DNA of 64,000 nt from Lachnospiraceae bacterium (GTDB lineage Bacteria; Bacillota; Clostridia; Lachnospirales; Lachnospiraceae): the NCBI GenBank assembly GCA_900766915.1, contig CAAFXE010000387.1:1-64000 (forward strand), given 5' to 3'. Below are positions 15,406 through 23,675 of this stretch, piece by piece. Position numbers and translations under genes: made by a program. The first letter of the stretch is position 1; each line of letters starts with the position of its first letter. A model generated the notes under the pieces. The model had not been told where the DNA came from and searched no databases. It was given only the letters and a program-made list of their open reading frames with translations.

Positions 15406-16041
15406 CTACTCTGCGGTTGCGATAGGGGTAATGACGATATTCTCCGGCAGCACACCGGTCTTTCTGACGATCACATCCTCGATCTGAGCACGTTCCACAT
15501 CAGAAACCTCCGATTGATTGATAACCACATCTGCCTTGCTGTCAGAAATACTGACTACAACATCTTCAAATCCTTTTGCCATAAGCAGCGTCTCCGCACC
15601 GGTCTCCCGTTCAGAAATATCTGTAATTTCCAGCATACGGTCAATGGCCGCCTGTTTCTGTTCCTCTGATACCACCTCACTGTTAATGATCTGAAGCAAA
15701 GATTCCGTATTTTTTGTCCTGGTCTGGTCACGTTCAAGCTTTGCTTCCGAAGCAAAGGAATAAGTAGCTGAATCTGTACTGGTAAGTACGGCCTCTCCCG
15801 GTTCTGTATCTGACACCTCCTCTGATGCCTCCTCCGTCATTCCCGTAGAAGCATAAATATCCTCCGCCGAGATATCGGCGTCAAGCTCGTCGGATGACAG
15901 AATATCTTCTGTAGAAACGCTGGTAGCTGCCAATTGCTCTGAATCAATCATACTGTCAGAATATTTCAAGTATCCGGCAATGGCAATCATGACTGCAAGT
16001 GCTGTGATAATCAATTGATTTTTCTTAAAACCTGTTTTCAC
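15406..16041 (-). CDS. spoIIIAH: Stage III sporulation protein AH
   Basis: 211 aa (B. subtilis 218). One N-terminal membrane helix (about 9-26) is followed by a low-complexity acidic linker and a C-terminal ring-forming (RBM/YscJ-like) domain from about residue 110 (ATYSFASEAKLERDQTRTKN). SpoIIIAH sits in the mother-cell-derived membrane and binds SpoIIQ from the forespore. Together they build the channel that keeps the engulfed forespore active. It is last in the operon and overlaps spoIIIAG by 4 bases. Confidence 0.93.
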   Translation of the reverse strand: MKTGFKKNQLIITALAVMIAIAGYLKYSDSMIDSEQLAATSVSTEDILSSDELDADISAEDIYASTGMTEEASEEVSDTEPGEAVLTSTDSATYSFASEAKLERDQTRTKNTESLLQIINSEVVSEEQKQAAIDRMLEITDISERETGAETLLMAKGFEDVVVSISDSKADVVINQSEVSDVERAQIEDVIVRKTGVLPENIVITPIATAE

Positions 16042-16556
16042 CTTGAAACCTCCATTTTCATTATACTAATTTTATGACTGTCCAGTCCGAATAATGCTTC
16101 GATTGTCTGTTGAATTTGCTTTTTCACTGTGGGGTCATCGCCGCCTTGTGCAACTACTAAAATCCCCTTCACTGTGGGGGAGATCTCCTGTATCACATAG
16201 GGAGACTCCTTCTCATCATAAACCGTTTTGTCTTCATTTCGGTTCGTGGTCGTTGTACGGGTTCCACCGTTGCTGTCCATCTCCTGTACCAGCTCCTCGG
16301 AAACCGACCTGTCCTTTTCCACCACCAGCTTTCCCTGATCCTCATAGGTTACAAAAACCTTTGTTTTTCCAACCCCGGCGATTTTTTCCAGCACAGCCTC
16401 CAGCTGGGTTTCCAGATCATCCTGCACCTTTTCAGGGATTGTCTCTACGGTCACTTCCTTCTGCTTTTCCCTGGGCAGGGGAAAGAAAATGATTACCAGT
16501 AATACCACTGCCAGAACCCCCATCCATATATGCTCCTTCGAAGGCTTTTTCATCAT
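16038..16556 (-). CDS. spoIIIAG: Stage III sporulation protein AG
   Basis: 172 aa. An N-terminal membrane helix (about 10-27) and an extracellular ring-building domain with LEAVLEKIAGVGKTKVFVTY and GILVVAQGGDDPTVKKQI, both typical of SpoIIIAG. It forms the large ring in the mother-cell part of the SpoIIIA-SpoIIQ channel. It is somewhat shorter than the 229-aa B. subtilis protein. The start at 16556 follows GGGAAGG closely and lies well inside the spoIIIAF reading frame. Confidence 0.92.
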   Translation of the reverse strand: MMKKPSKEHIWMGVLAVVLLVIIFFPLPREKQKEVTVETIPEKVQDDLETQLEAVLEKIAGVGKTKVFVTYEDQGKLVVEKDRSVSEELVQEMDSNGGTRTTTTNRNEDKTVYDEKESPYVIQEISPTVKGILVVAQGGDDPTVKKQIQQTIEALFGLDSHKISIMKMEVSR

Positions 16557-16869
16557 CCTTCCCTACCTCCACTCTGATTTTTTCAATTTCTGTTACGTCG
16601 ATTTCCTCTACCGTAGCTTCTTCAGGCCAAAGGGACTCCTTTTCTATGGCCGCCTCCATTTTTTCCTGTTCCTCCAAAAAGGTATCCACATGCTCTTTTA
16701 AATAGGATTCTAAAGAACCAATCTTCCACAGCGGATGAAACAAAAGAATGAGCAGAAAAAAACCGATAAATAACCGCAGATACTGCTCATATTTCTGATT
16801 CGGGAGCATTTGAAGTGCCACACTTGCAATCAGCCAGAATCCTACCAGATTCCTGATCCAGTCATTCAT
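16432..16869 (-). CDS. spoIIIAF: Stage III sporulation protein AF (short, overlapping spoIIIAG)
   Basis: The frame begins at MNDWIRN (16869), overlapping the spoIIIAE stop by 4 bases, and gives about 145 aa (B. subtilis 206). Two membrane helices (about 8-24 and 32-48) and the family segment LPNQKYEQYLRLFIGFFLL are clear. After EEIDVTEIEKIRVEVG the frame runs about 125 bases into spoIIIAG, so the last 40 or so residues are encoded in a second frame of that gene and look non-native. Either the soluble domain has shrunk or a frameshift has removed the normal C-terminus. Confidence 0.8.
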   Translation of the reverse strand: MNDWIRNLVGFWLIASVALQMLPNQKYEQYLRLFIGFFLLILLFHPLWKIGSLESYLKEHVDTFLEEQEKMEAAIEKESLWPEEATVEEIDVTEIEKIRVEVGKDDEKAFEGAYMDGGSGSGITGNHFLSPAQGKAEGSDRRDNP

Positions 16870-17906
16870 ACGATTCCTCCTGTAGTCACGCAGACAATGG
16901 CAATGGTGAGCAAAAACATGGCACAGACTGTAAACATCAGCTTCATCAAAAGCCCCAGCCCTTCCCCCATCTGGCTTAAAACGCCTACGATTCTTCCATC
17001 GGAGACCGGCTCTGCCACCGCAGCCATAAACTGGTAGAAGATACAATAACAGGCTATTTTAGCAGCCGGAACGAGACAGATGGAGATCAACAGCAGTGCT
17101 GCCACAACTCCAATTCCGTTTTTTAGTAACTCTGCAGATCCTAAAATCACATCTGTTACATTTTGTGCCACATTTCCAATATTTCCCAGACTGGAAATAC
17201 CTTTGGAAACGGCTGTATGCTTCATCTCATCTATGGCAGGAGAAAGCATTCCCTGAATCATCTGTAAGCCTGCCGATACCCCGATCATGGCCTTTAATGC
17301 CCACAAAATCAGTTTTTTTAAGCTTTCTCTCCCTTTTTGAAACATTTCATCTTTTCCAAGGAAGCTGAGCATGGACAAAAGCACATAGGCACGGATTCCG
17401 GGAAGAAGGACATATGCCACCAGTTTCTGCAGGAAATACATCAGCATCAGAAAACCTTCGTAATAGACAACTGCAGTGGTTTTGTAAGCTCCTGCTGCCG
17501 CAGCAGCGAGATAAGCAGGCATCAGCACTTTCATAAAGTCTGTCAGATCATAGATAAGCTCTTCTGTCATCACATAACAGTTTCCAAAGGTTCCCATTAA
17601 CATGACCATCAAAAGCAAAAAAAGGATATAAAAACCCATATCAGAAATCTGCCGGTTTCGAAAAGCCCTGGTGATGGCTGCCAGTACCGCCGAGGAAACC
17701 AAAAGAAGAAGTAGCTGCAGCATTGCCTGTCCGTTACATTGAAGCTGTTCCAAAAAGACTGTCCCAAGGGTTTTGATCCAATGTTGTAAGGACAGAAGGC
17801 TTCCTCCGTTTGTAGCATCCTCTACAAGCTCGCCAAAGCCCACCGATTCTCCGGTAATCTGTCTTAATATCTCTTCAATCTCGCCATAATCTATTTCCAT
17901 TGCCAT
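16866..17906 (-). CDS. spoIIIAE: Stage III sporulation protein AE
   Basis: 346 aa, polytopic (about seven hydrophobic segments), with family motifs such as LMPAYLAAAAAGAYKTTA and FLGKDEMFQKGRESLKKLI. SpoIIIAE is an integral membrane part of the feeding-channel complex at the engulfed forespore. The start ATG overlaps the spoIIIAD stop (TAAATG). It lacks the N-terminal signal-peptide-like extension of the 399-aa B. subtilis protein, as in many clostridia. Confidence 0.93.
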   Translation of the reverse strand: MAMEIDYGEIEEILRQITGESVGFGELVEDATNGGSLLSLQHWIKTLGTVFLEQLQCNGQAMLQLLLLLVSSAVLAAITRAFRNRQISDMGFYILFLLLMVMLMGTFGNCYVMTEELIYDLTDFMKVLMPAYLAAAAAGAYKTTAVVYYEGFLMLMYFLQKLVAYVLLPGIRAYVLLSMLSFLGKDEMFQKGRESLKKLILWALKAMIGVSAGLQMIQGMLSPAIDEMKHTAVSKGISSLGNIGNVAQNVTDVILGSAELLKNGIGVVAALLLISICLVPAAKIACYCIFYQFMAAVAEPVSDGRIVGVLSQMGEGLGLLMKLMFTVCAMFLLTIAIVCVTTGGIV

Positions 17907-18290
17907 TTAGCCTCCCAGAAAATAATCAATGGTCTTTAAAAGCGTGGTCATCACCGGCATGCAAAGCACCAGAATACTCAATTTCCCCAGCAGTTCAATT
18001 TGGGATGCCAGTGATGTGGCACCTGCATCCTTACATAAATCCGAGGAAAACTCTGCAAGATAGGTAATCCCAATGATCTTTAGCAAAAGCTTAAAGTAAG
18101 ATCCATATCCTGAGAAAAAGTTTCTCAAAAACTCCAACTCCTGAACTATTACCTCCAGCTTCATCAGCACCGCAAGTCCCAGGAAGATACCGGAACCTGA
18201 GATGATCCACAGGCTATACTCCGACTTCAATGTTTTGACCCAGGCTGCCAGAAGTGCTGAAGCAGCAGCAAATAATGCAATTTTAATCAT
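17907..18290 (-). CDS. spoIIIAD: Stage III sporulation protein AD
   Basis: 127 aa with four hydrophobic segments, including KLLLKIIGITYLAEFSSDLCKDAG, a conserved block of SpoIIIAD. A small membrane subunit of the SpoIIIA export complex, resembling type III secretion export apparatus proteins. It lies 9 bases after spoIIIAC and its stop is fused to the spoIIIAE start. Confidence 0.93.
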   Translation of the reverse strand: MIKIALFAAASALLAAWVKTLKSEYSLWIISGSGIFLGLAVLMKLEVIVQELEFLRNFFSGYGSYFKLLLKIIGITYLAEFSSDLCKDAGATSLASQIELLGKLSILVLCMPVMTTLLKTIDYFLGG

Positions 18291-18299
18291 AATATCCCC

Positions 18300-18494
18300 T
18301 TAAAACTCAAAGAGCCTCTGCATCGTTTCAAAAAGTTCCAGCACATAGGGAAGTACCCAGAAAAGTACCACCAATAATCCCGAAAGACTGACCAGATGCC
18401 CCAAATCATCCCTGCCACTGTTTTTCAAAAGCTGGCAAAGCACCGATACTAAAATTCCTACCGCTGCAATTTTAAATATGATCCCAATACTCAT
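18300..18494 (-). CDS. spoIIIAC: Stage III sporulation protein AC
   Basis: 64 aa with two membrane helices and the conserved GRDDLGHLVSLSG segment. A tiny integral membrane subunit of the SpoIIIA complex; its size is normal for the family. Third gene in the operon. Confidence 0.92.
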   Translation of the reverse strand: MSIGIIFKIAAVGILVSVLCQLLKNSGRDDLGHLVSLSGLLVVLFWVLPYVLELFETMQRLFEF

Positions 18495-18503
18495 ACTCCC
18501 ACC

Positions 18504-19025
18504 TTAAATGACCAGCAGGACCAAAAGCATTCCCACTGTGGCCCCCATGGTCTGATAAAGTTTTCCCTTTTGCTCCTTTTGTTCTCTTGCCTGCCGAAGA
18601 TTCTCATCTGTCTGAAGAAGCACAAGTTCCAGCTGATCCATCTGCATGGTCAGATCAAGATGTCCCAGACTTTCTCCCAGAAGTTCTAAAAGCGGCGCAT
18701 CCTCCTTTGCAAAATTGCCGGTACCTATCAATTCCTTCGACTGTTCTTCCCAAATATGGTAAAGCCCTCCCTCCTCCTTTTTTTGAAGTCTTTCTGATAC
18801 TTTCCCAAAAAATGATGCAAAGGGCTCCTGGGCTCTTTCTGATACCTCCTCAAAACATTCCCACAGGGCAGCTCTATGGAATCTCAAGCTCCCCTGTACA
18901 AGCATAAGACATCTTTTCCACTGGCAGAGTCTGGTAACTCTTTGTTCCAGGAGCCTCGCTTTTGTAAAACCGATCATGGTAGAAGCGGCAAGAAACCCTG
19001 CACAGACAAAGATTTTTATGTACAC
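18504..19025 (-). CDS. spoIIIAB: Stage III sporulation protein AB
   Basis: 173 aa. An N-terminal hydrophobic segment, a helical middle part (ERAQEPFASFFGKVSERLQ) and a C-terminal membrane helix. The fold is related to type II secretion GspF. It overlaps spoIIIAA by 10 bases, consistent with translational coupling. Membrane partner of the SpoIIIAA ATPase. Confidence 0.92.
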   Translation of the reverse strand: MYIKIFVCAGFLAASTMIGFTKARLLEQRVTRLCQWKRCLMLVQGSLRFHRAALWECFEEVSERAQEPFASFFGKVSERLQKKEEGGLYHIWEEQSKELIGTGNFAKEDAPLLELLGESLGHLDLTMQMDQLELVLLQTDENLRQAREQKEQKGKLYQTMGATVGMLLVLLVI

Positions 19026-19975
19026 ATTTTTCCCTCCTTCAGCACCTCAAAGTTCTTCTCATAGATACACCTGATCTTTCCGGGAGTTTGTCCTGACTCC
19101 AGAAAAATGTATCGGTCAAACACCCTTTCCTCCACCAGTCTTTGAAACCCCGGCTTTTCTTTATAATCAGAAAGTTCATCTCCATGAAGGGTAGCAAGCA
19201 CCTTGCATCCACATCGAAGTGCCTGTTCCAGCGAAGGCACATCCTCCGTCCCAATCTCATCTACTGCCAACACCTTCGGTGACATAGACCGAAGAAGCAT
19301 TTCCACTCCAAAAGCTTTCGGACACCCATCCAGCACATCCGTGCGGATGCCCAAATCACAGGTTTGTCTTTCCCGGTAGGTTCCGCCAATCTCTGAGCGC
19401 TCATCTACCACCCCTACAGTGACTCCCGGATAATTTGTGGTACCGTTAGAATACATTCGGATCATGTCCCTAAGAAGCGTGGTCTTTCCGCACCCCGGTG
19501 GAGAAATGATCAGTACGTGACAGGGTCTTCCGTGAATATAGACATAGGCTCTGAGCTTCTCTGCACATCCCTCTATTCCATGGGCAATCCTTATATTTAA
19601 GGCCGAAATATATTTTACCGTCTGGATACATCCGTTTCCCAGAACTGCCCTTCCTGCCAGTCCAATCCTGTGACCTCCGGCAATGGTAACATATCCCCGT
19701 TTGATCTCCTCCTCAAAGGCATAACCGGAATAGTCGCAGGCGCGCTCCATGATTTTTCGAAGTTCCCCCGGTTCTGCCCGATATGCCTTTCTTTCACTGG
19801 TATCCAACTCCCCTTTTTCTGTCAAAAACCATTCCTTTCCATCTAAAACAACCAAAACCGGCTGGCCGCATCGAAGTCTGATCTCCTGCAGCTTTTCAAA
19901 TTCCAGATTTCCTGCATCCACGGCGGCTTTTAAGGTTCCCTCAAAAAGCCAGCTGATTTCTTCCATCCCTTTCAT
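19016..19975 (-). CDS. spoIIIAA: Stage III sporulation protein AA, ATPase
   Basis: About 319 aa from MKGMEEISWL at 19975, which has GGGGTGA seven bases upstream; a longer frame to 20017 has no such site and would cover the putative promoter. It contains Walker A SPPGCGKTTLLRDM (about 157-170), a Walker B-like region LAVDEIGTEDV and a VVDERSEIGG block. It belongs to the AAA/secretion ATPase superfamily and is thought to power the SpoIIIA channel between mother cell and forespore. First gene of the complete eight-gene operon. Confidence 0.94.
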   Translation of the reverse strand: MKGMEEISWLFEGTLKAAVDAGNLEFEKLQEIRLRCGQPVLVVLDGKEWFLTEKGELDTSERKAYRAEPGELRKIMERACDYSGYAFEEEIKRGYVTIAGGHRIGLAGRAVLGNGCIQTVKYISALNIRIAHGIEGCAEKLRAYVYIHGRPCHVLIISPPGCGKTTLLRDMIRMYSNGTTNYPGVTVGVVDERSEIGGTYRERQTCDLGIRTDVLDGCPKAFGVEMLLRSMSPKVLAVDEIGTEDVPSLEQALRCGCKVLATLHGDELSDYKEKPGFQRLVEERVFDRYIFLESGQTPGKIRCIYEKNFEVLKEGKMCT

Positions 19976-19994
19976 ACTCTCACCCCTTTGGTCA

Positions 19995-20022
19995 AATATA
20001 TGAACCGGAACAGACAAGTATG
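19995..20022 (-). promoter_or_regulatory. Candidate SigE promoter of the spoIIIA operon
   Basis: On the minus strand CATATATT (19995-20002) resembles the SigE -10 (CATACAAT). TCATACTT upstream (around 20016-20022) resembles its -35, with 13 bases between. The predicted start leaves a very short leader before the GGGGTGA site. spoIIIA operons are known to be SigE-controlled; the site itself is inferred. Confidence 0.35.
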
Positions 20023-20050
20023 AGTTTAAAATCCGGATTTTTTGTAATCA

Positions 20051-20082
20051 AAAAAAGGACCCACAGCTTTCACTGTGAGCCC
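20051..20082 (-). terminator. Terminator of pnp
   Basis: On the minus strand GGGCTCACAG pairs with CTGTGGGTCC (two G-U pairs) around TGAAAG and is followed by T7. It lies about 12 bases after the pnp stop. Confidence 0.85.
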
Positions 20083-20094
20083 CTATAGCTTTTC

Positions 20095-22191
20095 TTATTT
20101 ATCTTCTTTTTTCACGTCTTTCATAGAGAAGCTGATTCTGCCCATCTTGTCTTTTCCAAGACAAACAACGGTGACATTGTCACCTAAAGTAAGGACATCT
20201 TCTACACGGTTGATTCTTTCCTTGGAAATCTTGGAAATGTGAACCATACCTTCTTTGCCCGGAGCAAATTCAACAAATGCACCGAACTCTTTGATGCTGA
20301 CAACTTTACCCTTGAAGATCATGCCTTCTTCGAAGTCAGTCGCAATGATTCTGATCATTTCTGCAGCCTTGTCCATATTTTGCTGATTTACGCCGCAGAT
20401 AGATACTGCACCATCATCTGTAATGTCGATCTTCACGCCGGTCTGTTCAATGATTGCATTGATGGTCTTACCTCTCTGTCCAACAACATCACCAATCTTC
20501 TGCGGATCGATCTGAATCTGGATGATCTTCGGAGCAAACTCACCTACAGTTGGTCTCGGCTCTGCAATAGCCGGTTTCATACAGTTTTCCATGATGAAAA
20601 GTCTTGCTTCACGGCATCTTGCAATGGCACCTTCTACGATCGGTCTTGTTAAACCATGGATCTTGATATCCATCTGGATCGCTGTGATACCTTCGGTAGT
20701 ACCTGTTACCTTAAAGTCCATATCCCCAAAGAAATCTTCCAGACCCTGGATATCTGTTAATAATACATAGTCATCATCTGTTTCCCCTGTTACAAGACCA
20801 CAGGAAATACCTGCTACCATCTTCTTGATCGGCACACCTGCTGCCATTAAGGACATACAGGAAGCACAGGTAGAAGCCATAGATGTAGAACCGTTAGATT
20901 CAAAGGTTTCTGATACGGATCTGATTGCATATGGGAATTCTTCTTCTGAAGGAAGTACCGGTACCAGAGCCTTTTCAGCCAGTGCACCATGTCCGATTTC
21001 ACGACGTCCCGGTCCTCTGGATGGCTTTGTTTCACCTACAGAATATGCCGGGAAGTTATAGTGATGCATGTAACGCTTGCTTACTTCATTTTCATCTAAT
21101 CCGTCGATCTTCTGAGCTTCGGACAATGGAGCCAGTGTTGTCACGTTACAGATCTGTGTCTGTCCACGGGTGAACATTGCAGAACCGTGTACTCTCGGGA
21201 TAATATCTACTTCTGCTGCCAGTGGACGGATCTGTGTGATTTCACGGCCGTCAGGACGCTTGTGATCCTTTAAGATCATCTTACGTACAGTCTTTTTCTG
21301 ATACTGGTATACTGCTTCACCAAGGACTGCGAGCCAATCCTCTTTATCAGCAAATGCTTCCTCAAGTTTTGCTGTAATATTTTTGATGTTTTCTTCACGA
21401 ACCTGTTTTTCATCTGTGAAAACAGCTGTTTCCATTTCTTCCGGTGTTACGATTGCTTTGATTGCATCAAACATTTCTTCCGGAATTGCACAGCTTGTAT
21501 ACTCGTGTTTTGGTTTACCCACTTCAGCAACCATCTTGTTAATGAACTCAATGATGGTCTGGTTTACTTCGTGTGCTTTGTAGATTGCTTCGATCATTTT
21601 TGCTTCCGGAATCTCATTTGCACCGGCTTCGATCATGATTACTTTTTCAGAAGTAGAAGCAACTGTTAAGTTTAAATCTCCGTTTTTCCACTGATCCTGG
21701 GATGGGTTGATGATGAGTTCTCCATCGATCATACCAACCTGTGTCGTTGCACATGGTCCGCAGAAAGGAATGTCAGAAATGCTGGTTGCAATGGCAGCGC
21801 CAAGCATTGCTACTAATTCCGGACGACACTGAGGATCTACAGACATTACCATATTATTTAATGTAACATCATTTCTGTAGTCCTTCGGGAATAACGGACG
21901 CATTGGTCTGTCGATTACACGGGATGTAAGGATGGCATTTTCAGATGCTTTTCCTTCACGTTTGTTAAAGCCTCCCGGAATTTTTCCTACGGCATATAAT
22001 TTTTCTTCATATTCTACACTGAGAGGGAAAAAGTCGATTCCTTCTCTTGGCTTGTCTGATGCAGTTGCTGTAGAAAGTACCACTGTATCGCCATAGTGCA
22101 TAAATGCACAGCCATTTGCCTGCTTACCAACTCTGCCCACATCTACGCGGAGAGTTCTTCCTGCAAGTTCCATTGTAAAACTCTTGTACAT
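20095..22191 (-). CDS. pnp: Polyribonucleotide nucleotidyltransferase (PNPase)
   Basis: 698 aa. Two RNase PH-like domains (about 1-215 and 300-540, with IPGGFNKREGK and SNGSTSMASTCASCMSLM), then a KH domain (about 555-610, IGDVVGQRGKTINAIIEQTG) and an S1 domain (about 620-690, EGMVHISKISKERI). The trimeric enzyme degrades RNA phosphorolytically from the 3' end. It follows rpsO, the common bacterial order. A long hairpin in the leader is a likely processing or autocontrol site. Confidence 0.97.
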   Translation of the reverse strand: MYKSFTMELAGRTLRVDVGRVGKQANGCAFMHYGDTVVLSTATASDKPREGIDFFPLSVEYEEKLYAVGKIPGGFNKREGKASENAILTSRVIDRPMRPLFPKDYRNDVTLNNMVMSVDPQCRPELVAMLGAAIATSISDIPFCGPCATTQVGMIDGELIINPSQDQWKNGDLNLTVASTSEKVIMIEAGANEIPEAKMIEAIYKAHEVNQTIIEFINKMVAEVGKPKHEYTSCAIPEEMFDAIKAIVTPEEMETAVFTDEKQVREENIKNITAKLEEAFADKEDWLAVLGEAVYQYQKKTVRKMILKDHKRPDGREITQIRPLAAEVDIIPRVHGSAMFTRGQTQICNVTTLAPLSEAQKIDGLDENEVSKRYMHHYNFPAYSVGETKPSRGPGRREIGHGALAEKALVPVLPSEEEFPYAIRSVSETFESNGSTSMASTCASCMSLMAAGVPIKKMVAGISCGLVTGETDDDYVLLTDIQGLEDFFGDMDFKVTGTTEGITAIQMDIKIHGLTRPIVEGAIARCREARLFIMENCMKPAIAEPRPTVGEFAPKIIQIQIDPQKIGDVVGQRGKTINAIIEQTGVKIDITDDGAVSICGVNQQNMDKAAEMIRIIATDFEEGMIFKGKVVSIKEFGAFVEFAPGKEGMVHISKISKERINRVEDVLTLGDNVTVVCLGKDKMGRISFSMKDVKKEDK

Positions 22192-22222
22192 GTTTCAATC
22201 TCCTTTTCTTTAAATTGATAAA

Positions 22223-22303
22223 GCAGAAGATTTGCTTCCGAAACCACTGAAAAAACGAAAAGATTTTTTCGGCTTTTCAGTTGTCTCGGGAATACTCTTC
22301 TAC
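22223..22303 (-). promoter_or_regulatory. Long stem-loop in the pnp leader
   Basis: On the minus strand the outer arms GTAGAAGA/TCTTCTGC and the inner 16-base arms beginning CCGAGACAACTGAAAA form one long imperfect hairpin of about 80 nt, capped by CGAAAAAATCTTTTCG. It lies between the rpsO terminator and pnp. In E. coli and other bacteria a hairpin in this place is cut by RNase III and lets PNPase control its own mRNA. Function here is by analogy. Confidence 0.55.
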
Positions 22304-22334
22304 TTTGTTTTAAACATTTTAACGTCTTCTCACG

Positions 22335-22359
22335 AAAAAAGGGCGGATATTCCCGCCCT
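22335..22359 (-). terminator. Terminator or attenuator after rpsO
   Basis: On the minus strand GGGCGGGAATATCCGCCC forms a GC-rich hairpin followed by T6 (22335-22340), seven bases after the rpsO stop. Partial readthrough would supply pnp. Confidence 0.85.
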
Positions 22360-22366
22360 GTTTTTA

Positions 22367-22633
22367 TTATTTTCTGAGTCCTAAACGTTCAATTAAAGCA
22401 CGATATCTGTTGATATCTTTTTTCTTTAAGTATGCTAATAAACCACGTCTCTGACCTACCATCTTCAGAAGACCTCTGTTAGAGTGGAAATCCTTTGGGT
22501 TTTCTTTCATGTGCTGTGTCAGTTCCTGAATTCTTGCTGTTAAAACTGCAACCTGAACTTCCGGTGAACCTGTATCGTTTGCACATGTAGCATATTCAGC
22601 CATGATCGCTGCTTTCTTTTCCTTTGAAATCAT
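22367..22633 (-). CDS. rpsO: 30S ribosomal protein S15
   Basis: 88 aa, with the family block TGSPEVQVAVLTARIQ (about 23-38) and the conserved DFHSNRGLLKMVGQRR segment (about 48-63) that binds 16S rRNA, ending in IERLGLRK. It helps assemble the platform of the small subunit. It has its own promoter about 95 bases upstream and a long leader that could hold the S15 autocontrol site; I cannot recognise a specific fold there. Confidence 0.97.
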   Translation of the reverse strand: MISKEKKAAIMAEYATCANDTGSPEVQVAVLTARIQELTQHMKENPKDFHSNRGLLKMVGQRRGLLAYLKKKDINRYRALIERLGLRK

Positions 22634-22726
22634 TTTGACTTCCTCCTTTTTCTTTATAACCGCCTGATACTAAGAACCGGTCGGAGTGTCCAAATCCTGA
22701 ATATCGGCTAAATCTCATACCCCAAT

Positions 22727-22755
22727 ACAATACCACAAGCCCGCTTCTTTGTAAA
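22727..22755 (-). promoter_or_regulatory. rpsO promoter
   Basis: On the minus strand -35 TTTACA (22750-22755), a 17-base spacer and -10 TATTGT (22727-22732). It lies between the structured RNA terminator (22812) and rpsO, so rpsO does not depend on the upstream transcript. Confidence 0.65.
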
Positions 22756-22811
22756 CATCTTTTTCCACTTTTTTAATTGCTTTTTTCAATCATTATTTCA
22801 AATTTACGCCG

Positions 22812-23215
22812 AAAAAACTGCAGTTACCCCACATCGCAGGCTTCATCCTCCTCAACTAACTCCAAGAACTGCTAATCACTTGCGTGAGAGCACGCTTCGT
22901 GAAGCAGTTCTAAGAGTGGATTTTCGGACTCTTCCGCTTAACGCGACGTGGTGCAACCGCAGTCCTTCCGGCTGTGAATCAAAAAATATTTATTCACAAA
23001 ATTTTCTCAAGGAACAGCTGGGACAACCTCTGTCTGCGTGCCGCATTTAGCCAAACACGATGGAAGTTTTATCAAAACTTCCATCAAGGCCGGAAAATCC
23101 GCCTTAGAATTTCTAGGCGAAGCAGGCTCTCCTGCAAGCCTTTAGAAATTCTTAGGCTAGTTGGAGGCGACGACGCCTGCGGAACGTGGATAGAGGTTGT
23201 CTTAGCGTCCCTTGA
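22812..23215 (-). ncRNA. Large multi-domain structured RNA of unknown class
   Basis: About 400 nt folds on the minus strand into two domains. The 5' domain (23215 to 23007) is closed by a long stem: 23207-23215 with 23007-23015 (9 bp), then 23192-23201 with 23022-23031 (10 bp). It encloses a 12-bp perfect hairpin (23059-23085) and a long hairpin at 23101-23157. After a small hairpin (22973-22998) comes a 3' domain closed by 22942-22962 with 22818-22839 (about 20 bp). This encloses hairpins 22912-22933 and 22865-22911. The last stem runs straight into T6 (22812-22817), a terminator. Imperfect pairs in the closing stems are mostly G-U on the minus strand, which would be A-C on the plus strand, so the RNA is on the minus strand. 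I do not see RNase P, tmRNA or SRP RNA signatures. No clear promoter is visible upstream. Confidence 0.65.
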
Positions 23216-23263
23216 AATAACATGTTTCCGGAATAAAAAGCAGCTACCGGGAGATACTATCCC

Positions 23264-23660
23264 CATGAAGCACAAATTTATTATATGCGGCGCCATCGGC
23301 TGGTGTGTGGAAGTCTTCTGGACCGGACTTCATTCCCTGATAAACGGGCAGTGGAAGCTCATGGGACAGTCCTCCCTCTGGATGTTTCCCATCTACGGAT
23401 GTGCCGCCATCATCGAACCCTTATCCCGCCTCTACAAAAAGTGTAATGTATTCTTCAGAGGAATCATTTATATGCTCCATATTTTCGCCGGAGAATTTCT
23501 TTCAGGGATGCTCTTAAAAAAGCTCGGCATCTGTCCCTGGGATTATTCTGCCAGTCCCTATAATATTCAGGGAGTCATCCGGTTGGATTACGCTCCTCTC
23601 TGGTTTGGGCTGGGGCTTTTTTATGAATTTTTATTCCGACGCAAAAAGCAGGCCCCTTAG
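23264..23660 (+). CDS. Small polytopic membrane protein, CmpB-like putative ABC transporter permease family
   Basis: About 131 aa from the ATG at 23264, nine bases after GGGAG; the open frame extends upstream into the structured RNA region and should not be used. Four hydrophobic segments and the motifs IGWCVEVFWTGLHS, SSLWMFPIYG and LGICPWDYSASPYNIQGVIRLDY match a Firmicute membrane family often labelled putative ABC transporter permease (CmpB-like). No ABC partner is nearby and the real role is unknown. Confidence 0.7.
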
Positions 23661-23675
23661 GACCTGCCGGACTGT

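Noticed and set aside
16432..17046. Longer spoIIIAF frame starting at 17046
   Set aside because: The first 59 residues lie in the spoIIIAE coding region in another frame; MNDWIRN at 16869 is the family start.
22812..23215. RNase P RNA, tmRNA or SRP RNA
   Set aside because: The size would allow RNase P or tmRNA, but the conserved cores (GAGGAAAGTCC-type, tRNA-like ends, SRP tetraloop region) are missing.
22974..23263. Upstream extension of the CmpB-like frame
   Set aside because: The frame passes through the structured RNA and has no family similarity; GGGAG fixes the start at 23264.
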